Below, piece after piece: positions 26,882 through 35,784 of a DNA stretch of 64,000 nt. The number at the start of each line of letters is the position of its first letter. The first letter of the stretch is position 1. The DNA comes from Pseudomonadota bacterium. GTDB taxonomy: Bacteria > Cyanobacteriota > Vampirovibrionia > Obscuribacterales > Obscuribacteraceae. Position numbers and translations under genes: made by a program. The notes beneath the pieces were generated by a model that was not told the DNA's origin, ran no database searches, and was given only the letters and a program-made list of their open reading frames with translations. The DNA is taken from NCBI GenBank assembly GCA_021325555.1, contig JAJPGY010000043.1, positions 1 through 64,000 on the forward strand, given 5' to 3'.

Positions 26882-26987
26882 GAGGGGCGATCACCGTCAT
26901 CAGGTCAACTCTAATCTCTGAGAGCGGGCGCTCAGGGCGGGCGGGACGCCCGCGCCCTGGGGGCTTCAACGGCACCGTCGGCACTTC

Positions 26988-27021
26988 AAAAAACGAGAGA
27001 GGCCGCTGAGCGGTCTCTCTC
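26988..27021 (-). terminator. Rho-independent terminator of the coiled-coil gene
   Basis: On the minus strand a 12-bp stem (GAGAGAGACCGC paired with GCGGCCTCTCTC, one wobble pair) with a three-base TCA loop at 26995-27021 is followed by GTTTTTT (26988-26993 on the plus strand read AAAAAA). It lies ~160 bases past the stop of the minus-strand gene. A weaker GC-rich dyad at about 26923-26960 precedes it. The rest of 26882-27179 shows nothing recognisable. Confidence 0.8.
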
Positions 27022-27179
27022 TTGACTCCTTACCCGGCTCTGCCTGCGCTTGCTATCCTGTAGCGAATCCGCGGTCCGTCACGGGCTGTTTTTGGGATCG
27101 GGGCGGGGGTGGTCGCCCGCGATGCCTTTTTTGTTTGAACCTCCAGTAGTTCTATTGTCGCGGAGTCACCATCCTTGGA

Positions 27180-30023
27180 TTAGCCTTGCGGCTGTTGCTC
27201 GGTGCTCTGCACCGTCGCATCACCGGAGGCGCCGTTGCCGGTCGTGCCGGTTACGCGGGCGTTCTTGTAGTCGGCCAGGATTCTTCCCAGCGACGTCCCG
27301 CGCACGATCCCTTCGGGAACGGTCCCGCCGGTCGTGAGCACGTCCTTGGCGACGATCGGGTCGCCGTTGGTCTTCTTACCGATCTGCTCGAGCTCGAGGG
27401 TGCCGTCGAAGCTGACACGCACTCTCGGCGCGATCACGGCATAACCGACCGGCTTCTCGCCCTGCAGTCTGTCGACACCGGCGCCACCGCGTCCGTCGCC
27501 GTTCAAGATCTTCGGAACGTCGAAGTAGCGGGCACGCACCTTGCCGTCGCCCCGGTTGTCCTGGATGACTCGGCCTTCACGATCGAAGAAGACCACGGTG
27601 CTGTTCTGCAACACCTTATCCAGGTTGGCCGGATCGCTGGCCAGCGCGTTGGTGTCCACGGCGGCCACGCGGCGCTGGATTGCCGCCCAGGGCTTGTCCG
27701 GTATGCTCTTCGGCTTGCTGCCGCTGGCGATGCGCTCCTGCGAGGCGGCCAGGTTATCCTGCAGGAGTCCGGGCAACGCCTCGCGCAGCTGTCCCGTGCG
27801 AACCAGGTTGAACGCGTCGGAGACTGCCGGCTGGGCGACGACGCGACGGTTCCTCGCCTCGTGCTTGGAGTTCATGTCCGACAGGCGGTTGTCCAGGTGC
27901 TCGCGTATCTGGCTCAGCCGCTGCAGATCATTTTGTCCGCCGCGGCGGCTCAGGTTGTCGGCCGGGGGCTTGACGCCGTTGCGCGAGTTCGGCAGCTCGT
28001 CCAGCAACCCTTCCAGGTTCTTCACAGCCTGCTTGGCGAATGCGCTCTGGCTCGCCATGTCCGAATCGGTGGCGATGTAATTTTCCGCGGCGGCCGCGTA
28101 GTTGCGGACGGCGGTCATAGCCTTGAAGTACGGCCCTCTGTCCATGTTCTTGACCGCGTCCTGAGCAGCCTGCATGTCCGCTCTGGCCTTGGCTTGCCTG
28201 GCCTGAAGATCTTCTATCGCCTTCTGTTTGGCAGCCTCGTCGGCAAACGTCGTCTTGCCGGTCTCGATCTTCTGAAGCGCTTCGGTGGCGGAATTCAGGG
28301 ACCTGATCGCTTCCTTCTTCTGCGTTTCGACCTTCTTGGTCGAATCAAACTTCTCCCTCACCTCTTGAACCAGCGGGCGAGCGGAGTCGAGTGCCGCGGT
28401 CGCCCTGGCCGTGGCTTCCAGCCTGGCTCTTTCCGCCGGCGAAACCTCGGGCTGTGTGTCTCTGACAGCCTGGGGCGCCGTTTGCTCGCTCCGCGTCACT
28501 TCCGTCCTGGCAGTGGCGGCTGCGGTATCGCTTCCGGCGGCGGTGGCGGCTACTCTTGTCTGCTCGGCCTTCGGGGCTTTCGCTTTGGCCTTGGGAGCCG
28601 GCTTGCTGTCCGTGGTCTGGGCCTTCACCAGCTTGCTCTGGTCGCCGAACAGCTCCTGGCGGCGGGCTTCATACTGGCTGACCAGATCGCTCACCTGCTG
28701 ACCGAGGGCCTGATGTTGTTGCTTGAGGGCGTCGAGCTGCGCTTGCTTTGCCGTTATCTGACCGTTGAGCGCCTCGACCCGGCCGGTCTGAGCGTGCTTG
28801 GCCTCAGCAAGGGCGCTCTCGGCAGCCTGCAGGCGGGCGATGGCCTGGTTGATCGGCGAGTTCTGGTTGTTCCTGTCCACCGCCTTTTCGGTCTGGGCGA
28901 TCTGGCTGGTGAGCGCATCAACCTGTCCCTGCAACGTCTGCACCTTGCCGGCGGCCTCGCCCTTGCCGTTGCCCTGACCGGCAGCCTGCTTGGCTGCCGC
29001 CAGCTGAGCCTCGAGATCGGTCTTCTGGGCTCGTTGCTGCGCGAGCCCGCTTTCCTGCTGCTCTAGCTTTTGAACCTCTGTTCTGGCGTCCTTGACGGCC
29101 TGATTCTCCCTGGCAAGCCCTTGAGCCGCGCTGAGCTGCTGTCTCAACGAAGCCACTTCGCGGTCGAGGGAGCTAATATTCGATTGCAGCTCGTTGCCCT
29201 GACCGACCAGCGATTCCATCTGCCCTTTGAGCGCGAGCGCATGCGCGTCCTGGCTGACCAGACTATCCATCTGGGCCCGCTTGATCATGTCGCCCAGATT
29301 GCCGCCGCTGTACGTTCTCGCCCCGTAGCTCGTCCTGCCCGGCTCAATAATCTCCTGGGCGCGTCCGAACGGATCGGTGGTTTTGACGTCGGTGCGCATG
29401 GTGCGCATCTGAGACTCGAGATCTGTTATGGATGCACGAGCAGGCTGCAGATCGAGCGCGCGCAGCCCGCTGCGGTTGAGCACGTTGCTGAAATCCGTAT
29501 TGTTCATCCGGTCGGCAAACCTGCCGCCGAGCCTGGCGCCCAGCGCGCCACCGCCCAGCATCAGCACCGAGTCGAAGCCGAGCTGCCCGGCGTTGGTTTG
29601 CATGGTGGCGATATCTTTGTTCATGTTGGCCCCGGGATGCCAGGCGTCGCTCATGGCGGAGCCAATGGCTGTGAGCCGGTGCGGATCAAATACGTCGTTT
29701 TTGACCCAGTCGAATGTCTTATATGTAAAGTAAGCACCGGCGGCTGCCCCGGCCAGCTTCAGGAGCGGGTTTCCAGACTTAATCGCGATCGATATCCCAG
29801 CACCGATTCCCACCGTCTCAGCAAAATTGATCAGCGTGTTGCCCGTGTGCTGCGTAATCGCATCCTTGCCGGACTTAAACGTGCCGACGAGGGCACCCTG
29901 CCCAAGCAAGCGCATTTCATTCCACACGCCCGCGGCGATGCTTCCGGCGGTGCTGTCGTTGTGTGACTGCGTCTGGACATGAGTCTTGTCGGTGACTCTA
30001 GAAATCTCTGGTGTAGCAACCAT
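27180..30023 (-). CDS. Large coiled-coil protein of unknown function
   Basis: 947 residues from ATG 30023, which follows AGGGAGGC; 40 further upstream codons are open but less likely. Residues ~1-200 form a globular or membrane-contacting part with Gly/Ala-rich hydrophobic segments (FAETVGIGAGISIAI, LLKLAGAAAGAYFTY, SVLMLGGGALGARLGG). Residues ~260-450 and ~560-690 are long Gln/Ala/Lys/Glu-rich coiled coils (LREQL-type heptads), separated by an Ala/Lys/Thr linker. The last ~140 residues look globular (NSTVVFFDREGRVIQDN, VRVSFDGTLELEQIGKK). No signal peptide or enzyme motif. I do not recognise the family; the N-terminal part resembles hypothetical proteins I associate with Obscuribacterales. 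Confidence 0.75.
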   Translation of the reverse strand: MVATPEISRVTDKTHVQTQSHNDSTAGSIAAGVWNEMRLLGQGALVGTFKSGKDAITQHTGNTLINFAETVGIGAGISIAIKSGNPLLKLAGAAAGAYFTYKTFDWVKNDVFDPHRLTAIGSAMSDAWHPGANMNKDIATMQTNAGQLGFDSVLMLGGGALGARLGGRFADRMNNTDFSNVLNRSGLRALDLQPARASITDLESQMRTMRTDVKTTDPFGRAQEIIEPGRTSYGARTYSGGNLGDMIKRAQMDSLVSQDAHALALKGQMESLVGQGNELQSNISSLDREVASLRQQLSAAQGLARENQAVKDARTEVQKLEQQESGLAQQRAQKTDLEAQLAAAKQAAGQGNGKGEAAGKVQTLQGQVDALTSQIAQTEKAVDRNNQNSPINQAIARLQAAESALAEAKHAQTGRVEALNGQITAKQAQLDALKQQHQALGQQVSDLVSQYEARRQELFGDQSKLVKAQTTDSKPAPKAKAKAPKAEQTRVAATAAGSDTAAATARTEVTRSEQTAPQAVRDTQPEVSPAERARLEATARATAALDSARPLVQEVREKFDSTKKVETQKKEAIRSLNSATEALQKIETGKTTFADEAAKQKAIEDLQARQAKARADMQAAQDAVKNMDRGPYFKAMTAVRNYAAAAENYIATDSDMASQSAFAKQAVKNLEGLLDELPNSRNGVKPPADNLSRRGGQNDLQRLSQIREHLDNRLSDMNSKHEARNRRVVAQPAVSDAFNLVRTGQLREALPGLLQDNLAASQERIASGSKPKSIPDKPWAAIQRRVAAVDTNALASDPANLDKVLQNSTVVFFDREGRVIQDNRGDGKVRARYFDVPKILNGDGRGGAGVDRLQGEKPVGYAVIAPRVRVSFDGTLELEQIGKKTNGDPIVAKDVLTTGGTVPEGIVRGTSLGRILADYKNARVTGTTGNGASGDATVQSTEQQPQG

Positions 30024-30143
30024 TAGCCAGCCTCCCTGTAGGGATGTCGGGGGAACGACTGGATAATAGATTTGGGCAGAGGGCAAGTCGATTGGGGAAA
30101 TTACCTTTGGTCTGGTAAGAATCCCATGCCGGGTCCCCCACAA

Positions 30144-30378
30144 TTCCCTGACCGGATCGCCAAAACGACCGCAGCATCATAACAATTGCAGAAAAAAGCG
30201 GACAGAAGTCTCAGGATGCCCAGGTCAATATGATCTGCACAATTCCCCCTTGCCTGACCCCCGGCCGCTCGGGCAGCCCGCCCGCTCCGATTGGCGGGCG
30301 GCCCACTGGCTTGTGCAGGAAATCCTAAGATCGTGCAGCGATAGAATCTATATAGAAGGCAGCGAATCGTGACTGGAA
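30144..30378. other. Intergenic region between the divergent coiled-coil and methyltransferase genes
   Basis: Contains a 7-bp inverted repeat GCCCGCC/GGCGGGC (30276-30282 and 30293-30299) and a TAGAAT at 30342 that could be a weak -10 for the downstream gene. Nothing else is recognisable. Confidence 0.4.
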
Positions 30379-31152
30379 ATGGACAAGCATCTATCCACTT
30401 GCCGGAGCCGGCTGCTGTCGATGTTTAAAGTCGGCCCGCTGGCCATCGCCGGTCTGTCCTTGCCGCTGGTCGGCTGCGGGTCGCAGCTCGATGCCGATTC
30501 AAAATCGTCCGCCGACCGCGCCGCAACCGACAGAGAAAGCATGGTGGGCTCGCAGCTCACCGCCCGGGGAATCCGTGACCATCGGGTGCTGGAGGCGATG
30601 CGCGAGATCCCCCGCCATCTCTTCGTTTCGCCGCTGCTAAAGCCGGAAGCCTACGAGGACTCTCCGCTCCCCATTGGATGCGGTCAAACCATCACGCAGC
30701 CATACGTGGTGGCGTTCATGACCGAGGCGCTGGCTCTAAAATCCACCGACCGCGCGCTGGAAGTGGGCACAGGCTCGGGCTATCAAGCAGCCGTGCTTGC
30801 CAGGCTGTGCCATGAGATCTATACGATTGAGATAGTAGAGCCGCTGGCCAGGGTAGCCCGACTCCGCCTGAAGACCCTGGGTTACAAGAACATTCACTGC
30901 CGAACTGGAGACGGATATAAGGGATGGCCGGAGGCCGCCCCCTTTGACGCCATCGTCGTGACAGCCGCCGCCCCACAGGTGCCTCAGCCGCTCATCGACC
31001 AGCTTGCCCCGGGCGGCCGCCTGATCATTCCCGTCGGCGACTGGTCGCAGTCGCTAATTAGAATCACGCGCACCGGCGCCGGTATCAAACGGGAAACCCT
31101 GCTCCCGGTCCGCTTCGTTCCCATGACCGGCGAAGCTTCCAGGCGGCATTGA
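30379..31152 (+). CDS. pcm: Protein-L-isoaspartate O-methyltransferase with lipoprotein signal
   Basis: 257 residues. The enzyme methylates isoaspartyl residues in damaged proteins. Catalytic part: IPRHLFVSP, PIGCGQTITQPYVVAFMTE, the SAM-binding ALEVGTGSGYQAAVLA, IEIVEPLARVAR, DAIVVTAAAPQVPQPL and PGGRLIIPVGD. The first ~33 residues are a basic start, a hydrophobic stretch (GPLAIAGLSLPLVG) and Cys33 in a lipobox-like LVGC, as in an exported lipoprotein. Normal Pcm is cytoplasmic, because SAM is cytoplasmic. A degenerate methyltransferase C-terminus lies ~1 kb downstream. Confidence 0.88.
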   Translation: MDKHLSTCRSRLLSMFKVGPLAIAGLSLPLVGCGSQLDADSKSSADRAATDRESMVGSQLTARGIRDHRVLEAMREIPRHLFVSPLLKPEAYEDSPLPIGCGQTITQPYVVAFMTEALALKSTDRALEVGTGSGYQAAVLARLCHEIYTIEIVEPLARVARLRLKTLGYKNIHCRTGDGYKGWPEAAPFDAIVVTAAAPQVPQPLIDQLAPGGRLIIPVGDWSQSLIRITRTGAGIKRETLLPVRFVPMTGEASRRH

Positions 31153-31250
31153 CTCCGACTTTGCGCTTGCGGCAGCAACCGGTCAGTCTGGACGGGCTGA
31201 ATGGTCATTGGCGTGGAGGCCCTGTCGGCGGTACTCTCGACAAAATCCTT

Positions 31251-31937
31251 TCAAAAACATCGGCCGCTCGTGCCGGGTCCGGTCAGATCCCTGAGCGGGA
31301 TTTCCAGCGCTTCGGACAATGGCTCCAATCCGGGGCAGTCCTTTGCCAGGTCCTCTAGAACGTGACTTCGAGGAATCTCCACGCCATGACACGCAAGGAA
31401 ACCCGTCAAATATCTTTCTGCCGCCTGGTGGGCGTGAAAACATACCTTGCCATAGGGTCCCTCGCTAGCGAACGCCAGTCGGCACATCATGAGATCTTCA
31501 TTCCCCTCCTCGAACCATTCCCGCGCAAGGTCAGCGCACGTTTTGCATGCGAACTCTTCCCCCTCGGCCATAAATTGATCCACCGGTGTGGGCGCGTATG
31601 CTCGCTCGTGGCGCTCATACAGCACTCTCCCTTGCTTGAGCCCTGTGCACGGCAGATGCCCCAGCACATCTATCCATTCCTCTACTTCTCTTAAGGACGT
31701 CACTACAACCGTTCGCCCCGGATAGCATGACGCCAGGGCATCGCCGTATCTCCTGCAGCGCGCCCGGTTATCCTTGGCCGTCTCCTCAACGATCAACAAA
31801 TCAATATCGCTGTCCAGGCGATGATCTCCACGCGCCCTCGACCCGAAAAAGACGACACGCGCGGGATCTCCGACCGACCGCACGCTTGCCACAATCTCAG
31901 TCAGGAGGCTGTCAGTTACCTCAGGATAGGTATACAA
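31251..31937 (-). CDS. Fused MNT nucleotidyltransferase-HEPN domain protein
   Basis: 228 residues. The N-terminal half has the minimal nucleotidyltransferase motif FFGSRARGDHRLDSDIDLLIV (GS...DxD). The C-terminal half begins near residue 125 and includes CFHAHQAAERYLTGFLACHG and PRSHVLEDL, as in HEPN domains. In two-gene MNT/HEPN modules the HEPN protein is an RNase toxin neutralised by AMPylation; here both are in one chain. The protein ends at LTGPGTSGRCF, where HEPN domains usually continue ~30 residues with a Tyr/Arg/Pro segment, so the C-terminus may be truncated. Located in the accessory island, convergent to pcm. Confidence 0.8.
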   Translation of the reverse strand: MYTYPEVTDSLLTEIVASVRSVGDPARVVFFGSRARGDHRLDSDIDLLIVEETAKDNRARCRRYGDALASCYPGRTVVVTSLREVEEWIDVLGHLPCTGLKQGRVLYERHERAYAPTPVDQFMAEGEEFACKTCADLAREWFEEGNEDLMMCRLAFASEGPYGKVCFHAHQAAERYLTGFLACHGVEIPRSHVLEDLAKDCPGLEPLSEALEIPLRDLTGPGTSGRCF

Positions 31938-32878
31938 GTCCCCTTTTTCGGAATATCGTCGGATTTATCATCTGATTGCCTCTTCTATGCTACAGCCTGG
32001 CGGACTGCCGGCCGAATGCCGCAATGCGCTCGCCGGATCCGGCCGTCCCATCTCGTAATATGTTCGGGAGCGCAAAAACTTCATCGAGAATCCGGCTACC
32101 ACCGGCTTGCGCCTGGCGGCCGCCGCGTCGTCACCGTCGGCAACTGGCCACAGCCGCTCAATACGATCACACGCGATCACCAGTTGCTGAGCCAGCTGCA
32201 AGACGGCGCGATCGGGCACGCAGCCTTCGCCCTGCCAAACGGGTCACAAAATGTTGGGTTGGGCGAGAAGAAAGAGTAACCTTCGCGTCAAGCGCATGTT
32301 CTTACAGAGGTGCTGACGGTGGTGTTCGCGACAGCGGCACGTAGATCCAGCCGGCAAGCTCAACCTGAGCTCCGCACGCCGGCGACGTCGAAATCAACGG
32401 GTCTTCGCGGAATCGGGTGGGCGACGTTTTGGACTCAGCCATCACTACGGGTGAGAGATGGTCCTCGATTGCAAAGAACCAGTCGCAGGAAGCGTCTCGC
32501 AAGGCTTCGCCATAAGCCTTCTCTCAAGACTAGGCTGGCACCATCTCGTAGCGATCAAACCAGCCTAATTGAGCAGCGCGCCATGGGGTGCTCCTTGATG
32601 TGAGTCGGTTGCCGCGTGACTGCAGACAGTCAGGTCCAAGTCAGATTTCAAGCCAGAGTATAGCCTTTAGTCATCAGGATGCCAACCACCAGGCAACCCA
32701 GGTGCCCCGGCTGGCCAAGTCGGGATGAAATTATACCGATATCGGTTAACGTTCCCGGAGAAAAACCCTGGCTGCTTGTTGAGCTTAAATTTGGCTTGCT
32801 ATTCCAAGAATTTATCAACCTCAATTGAACCTTTAGCCGCTGATGATCGTTTATTCAGTAGACGCTGGAGGACTGTCT
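31938..32878. other. Gene-poor, degraded stretch
   Basis: About 940 bases with no intact gene. It holds the methyltransferase remnant at 32088 and, near 32725-32840, an AT-richer segment that probably contains the promoter of the transposase-derived gene. Short open frames between 32290 and 32600 show no protein-like composition. Confidence 0.6.
32088..32279 (+). pseudogene. Pcm-like methyltransferase C-terminal remnant
   Basis: The plus frame ending at TAA 32277-32279 reads RLAPGGRRVVTVGNWPQPLN, then TITRDHQLLSQLQDG and AAFALPNGSQN. This parallels LAPGGRLIIPVGDWSQSLIR in the intact methyltransferase at 30379. No SAM-binding core precedes it. Likely the eroded end of a second, related gene. 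Confidence 0.5.
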
Positions 32879-34069
32879 ATGAATACCCGCCCCACTCTTC
32901 CAGAATCACCAGCACAACTGCAGCCAAGCTCGCAGCCGCTGCTAGCCGAACTGTGGCAGCAGTTCAACACCCGGTTTCCCACCAACAAGGACTGTCTCGA
33001 GGAGTTATGCAAAAGAGCCTGCCAGGACGGCACCATCAAATGCCGCCATTGCGGCAGTCAGGCTTTAGACACAGCCTTCTCAGCCAGGGTTGGGGTTTGC
33101 AGACACTGCCGGCAGCCTACCTGGCTGACGGCAGGAACTTTCTTTCACCACATCCGGCTGCCTCGGCCTTGGCTGGCAGCCATCTGGCTTATGGAGCGCG
33201 GCGTCAACATAAGTTCAAGTCAGTTTCACAAACTTGCCGGGATCGCATATTCCACAGCTTGGCACATCTTCAATAAGCTGGCTACAGTGATTCAAAGCGA
33301 AATGGGCGACACTGCCTCCGCTCTCCCCTCTTCGCTCTTCTCGCCGGTTATCTGCAAACGCAGCCGGGACACCCCCGCTAGATCTCACCCGCTCGCCGAG
33401 GAAGAGCACATTGCCAGGAGCCTTCCGGCACAGCCGGGCGATGCCAACTTCCCTGCTCACGGGGCAGCTAGGGAAACCTGGGCACCGCCAAGCGACCTCG
33501 CCTGGCAGCCAGCAGGTACAAACGATTCCGCGCCTAAGTCAGCGGTTGACAGCCCTGAGAACGCGCAGCCTGGATCATCGATAGACTGCCAGCCTATGTC
33601 CGCCCAGGAGGAGAAAGTATATGAGGTTCTAAAAGAGCAAGAAGTTCACTTCGATGCAATATGCGCGCGCACTGGCTTGCCGGCCGGTGAAGTGTCTTCG
33701 CTCTTGACATTCCTGGAGTTAGCAGGCCACGTCCGTCGCCGGGCAGGCGACCGCTACCTCCGCACGATCGATGACAAGAACGCGCCAAGCCAGAAGATCG
33801 GCAATCAGCGCTCTAGCGGTTGGGAGGAGCTTTCAGCGGCAGCAGCAGCGCTGGTGAAAAATGTGATCAACTTTGTCCACGAGCACTATCAGGGCGTAAG
33901 CCGCAAGTATCTGCAGAATTATCTATCCGCTTACTGGTGCCACATCGACAGGGGGCGGTGGTATCCGGGCTCGCTGCTGGAAGCGTGTTTCCGCTTCGGG
34001 CCGATTCGCAATGATGAAATTCGCTCATGCATTTCGACCGCCCTGGTCAAAATTCTCCCCAGCCAATGA
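32879..34069 (+). CDS. IS1595-type zinc-ribbon protein with winged helix in place of the DDE domain
   Basis: 396 residues, ATG 32879 with GGAGGA six bases upstream. Residues ~35-140 match the IS1595 DNA-binding zinc ribbon and helix: CRHCGS, CRHCRQPTWLTAGTFFHHIR, then PWLAAIWLMERGVNISSSQ and GIAYSTAWHIFNKL. Residues ~145-245 are a low-complexity linker. Residues ~245-300 resemble a DprA-type winged helix (EEKVYEVLKEQEVHFDAICA, then LPAGEVSSLLTFLELAGHV). The last ~80 residues (FVHEHYQGVSRKYLQNYLSA ...) resemble the C-terminal part of IS1595/ISXO2 transposases. I find no D-D-E/K catalytic core, and no inverted repeats flank it. Probably a domesticated transposase acting as a DNA-binding protein. 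Confidence 0.7.
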   Translation: MNTRPTLPESPAQLQPSSQPLLAELWQQFNTRFPTNKDCLEELCKRACQDGTIKCRHCGSQALDTAFSARVGVCRHCRQPTWLTAGTFFHHIRLPRPWLAAIWLMERGVNISSSQFHKLAGIAYSTAWHIFNKLATVIQSEMGDTASALPSSLFSPVICKRSRDTPARSHPLAEEEHIARSLPAQPGDANFPAHGAARETWAPPSDLAWQPAGTNDSAPKSAVDSPENAQPGSSIDCQPMSAQEEKVYEVLKEQEVHFDAICARTGLPAGEVSSLLTFLELAGHVRRRAGDRYLRTIDDKNAPSQKIGNQRSSGWEELSAAAAALVKNVINFVHEHYQGVSRKYLQNYLSAYWCHIDRGRWYPGSLLEACFRFGPIRNDEIRSCISTALVKILPSQ

Positions 34070-34373
34070 GACCAGGCCAGACTGCCTGTCAACTGACAGT
34101 CACCGCCGGCAGTGGCAGAACCAGGATCTTTACCGACCCGGTTGCCCGGAAACGAGAAAAGCTCCTTGGAGCAACAGGAAAAACACATTGTGCACGCTCA
34201 CAAACCCTTCTGCGCATCCGGGCACACGTGCGGAGGCGTTAAGAAACTTTACTCTTTAGTGTACGGCTCGAAGTCGTTAGCCAGGCAGAGTCCACTTACA
34301 TTCCCATCATCACTGAACAGGTCGAGTACCTTGCCGATACGGGCGGCCAGCGATCGCCAGATAGTCTCTTGAC
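34070..34373. other. Intergenic region, nothing recognised
   Basis: 304 bases between convergent genes. No terminator with a clear T-run, no repeat and no convincing frame. Confidence 0.5.
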
Positions 34374-35138
34374 TCATGCAGGCGGCCTCATTTTCTGGCA
34401 ACACTTCATGAGGTGGAGCGCGTTGCTTGTGGCGTAGCCGAGCGCGTCATTGTTGAAATACGCGTAGACGTCCGTACCTTGATCGGCTATCTCGCTGATT
34501 AGCCTGGCTTCCTTCTTCAGCTCGGCGTCGGAATAGTTCGACGCAAACAGCTGCTCCCGGCCATGATAGCGGAAGTAGGCAAAGTCCGCCGTCACCAGGT
34601 CTCGGCGGGGGTAGTCCGGGGAATCAGCGATACACAGCGCTGCATTGTCGTGCTTCATCAACTCATAGATTTCGTCGGTGAACCATGTCTCATGGCGAAA
34701 TTCAAAGGCGAGGCGCAAGCGGCCCTTCTTCGTCCGCTTCTCGCCCTTCAGCGCCATTTTCAAGAAATTGGCCAGAAGCTCCGCGTCGCACTTCAGGCTC
34801 GGGGGGAACTGCAAGAGAATCGGTCCCCAATGCTCTGCCAGCGCACGCGCGTTCTCCACGAACAGGCGCCAGGCATCATCGACTTCTTTGAGACGCTTGA
34901 TGTGAGTAATGAAGCGGCTTGCCTTAACCGCAAAGACGAACCCTTCTGTCACCTGGGCCGCCCACTTCTCGTAAGTCTCGACGCGCGGCAGGTGATAGAA
35001 CGAATAATTGACTTCGGCGGTCGGGAACTGGCGCGCGTAATACTCCAGAAAGGCCCTGCCTGGCAGATCCCTCGGATAAAATTTGCCCTTCCAGCCAGGG
35101 TATGTCCAGCCGGAGGTGCCGATCAGGATGTTGCTCAC
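34374..35138 (-). CDS. DUF72 (YecE-family) protein
   Basis: 254 residues, GTG start overlapping the pdxT stop by four bases. Conserved TIM-barrel-like features: ILIGTSGWTYPGWKGKFYP at the start, TAEVNYSFYHLP, FVFAVKASRFITHIKRL, GPILLQFPPSL, RLAFEFRHETWF and DVYAYFNND. The biochemical role of DUF72 is not settled. It is the last gene of the pdxS-pdxT run, so it is probably co-transcribed with pyridoxal phosphate synthesis genes. Confidence 0.9.
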   Translation of the reverse strand: MSNILIGTSGWTYPGWKGKFYPRDLPGRAFLEYYARQFPTAEVNYSFYHLPRVETYEKWAAQVTEGFVFAVKASRFITHIKRLKEVDDAWRLFVENARALAEHWGPILLQFPPSLKCDAELLANFLKMALKGEKRTKKGRLRLAFEFRHETWFTDEIYELMKHDNAALCIADSPDYPRRDLVTADFAYFRYHGREQLFASNYSDAELKKEARLISEIADQGTDVYAYFNNDALGYATSNALHLMKCCQKMRPPA

Positions 35139-35782
35139 CGCCCCGCAAGTGCCTCGACAGAGATCCTGGCGCGTGGGAAGCGGGATTCCTTCGAGGCTCC
35201 AGCTTCCGCCACCATCGACAGGAAGTACCTGTGCACCCGTGTATCATCGGTGATTTCCGGATGGAATGCCGTTACCAGGAGGTTCCCCTGCCGGGCCATC
35301 ACGATCCCCTCCGGCACCGACGCCATGACCTGCACCGTCTCACCGCAGGAAACGATGACCGGCCCGCGAATGAACACAGCCGGAAACGGCTCGCTGCCCA
35401 ATTCGGGAACAGCAAGCTCCCGCTCGCAGCTGAACCTTTGCGGTCCGAAGGCGTTGCGCCTCACCTTGATGTCCATGAGCGCCAGGCGCCCCTGCGCTGA
35501 GCCCTCGATCTCCCGGGCAAGGAAGATGGAACCCATGCAGGTTCCATAGACGGGCATTCCCTCTTTCGCCCTTTCGATAATGGCATCGAACAGCCGGTCG
35601 CTCTGCCCGACCGTCAACCGGGCGACGGTTGTCGATTCACCACCGGGAATGATCAAAGCATCCACGAGTTCCAGCTCTTCGGCCCGGCGCACTTCCACCG
35701 CCCGGGCGCCCAGCTCGCCAACCATCCAGGCATGCTCGGCGAAGTCACCCTGCAGCGCGAGAACGCCGATCGTCATGCCCAT
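35135..35782 (-). CDS. pdxT: Pyridoxal 5'-phosphate synthase glutaminase subunit
   Basis: 215 residues from ATG 35782, two bases after the pdxS stop; ATG 35776 is an alternative. Releases ammonia from glutamine and channels it to PdxS. Motifs: IGVLALQGDFAEH, IIPGGESTT, YGTCMGSIFLA with the nucleophilic Cys (Met where Ala is usual) and AFHPEI with the catalytic His. It overlaps the DUF72 gene by four bases. Confidence 0.95.
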   Translation of the reverse strand: MGMTIGVLALQGDFAEHAWMVGELGARAVEVRRAEELELVDALIIPGGESTTVARLTVGQSDRLFDAIIERAKEGMPVYGTCMGSIFLAREIEGSAQGRLALMDIKVRRNAFGPQRFSCERELAVPELGSEPFPAVFIRGPVIVSCGETVQVMASVPEGIVMARQGNLLVTAFHPEITDDTRVHRYFLSMVAEAGASKESRFPRARISVEALAGR

Positions 35783-35784
35783 GC

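Noticed and set aside
27186..29066. Plus-strand frame of 626 codons opposite the coiled-coil gene
   Set aside because: Leu/Arg/Gly-rich complement of the coiled-coil codons; the sense frame has a Shine-Dalgarno site and terminator.
32302..32502. Minus-strand 66-codon frame in the degraded stretch
   Set aside because: No motif, no ribosome-binding site and no sign of coding composition.
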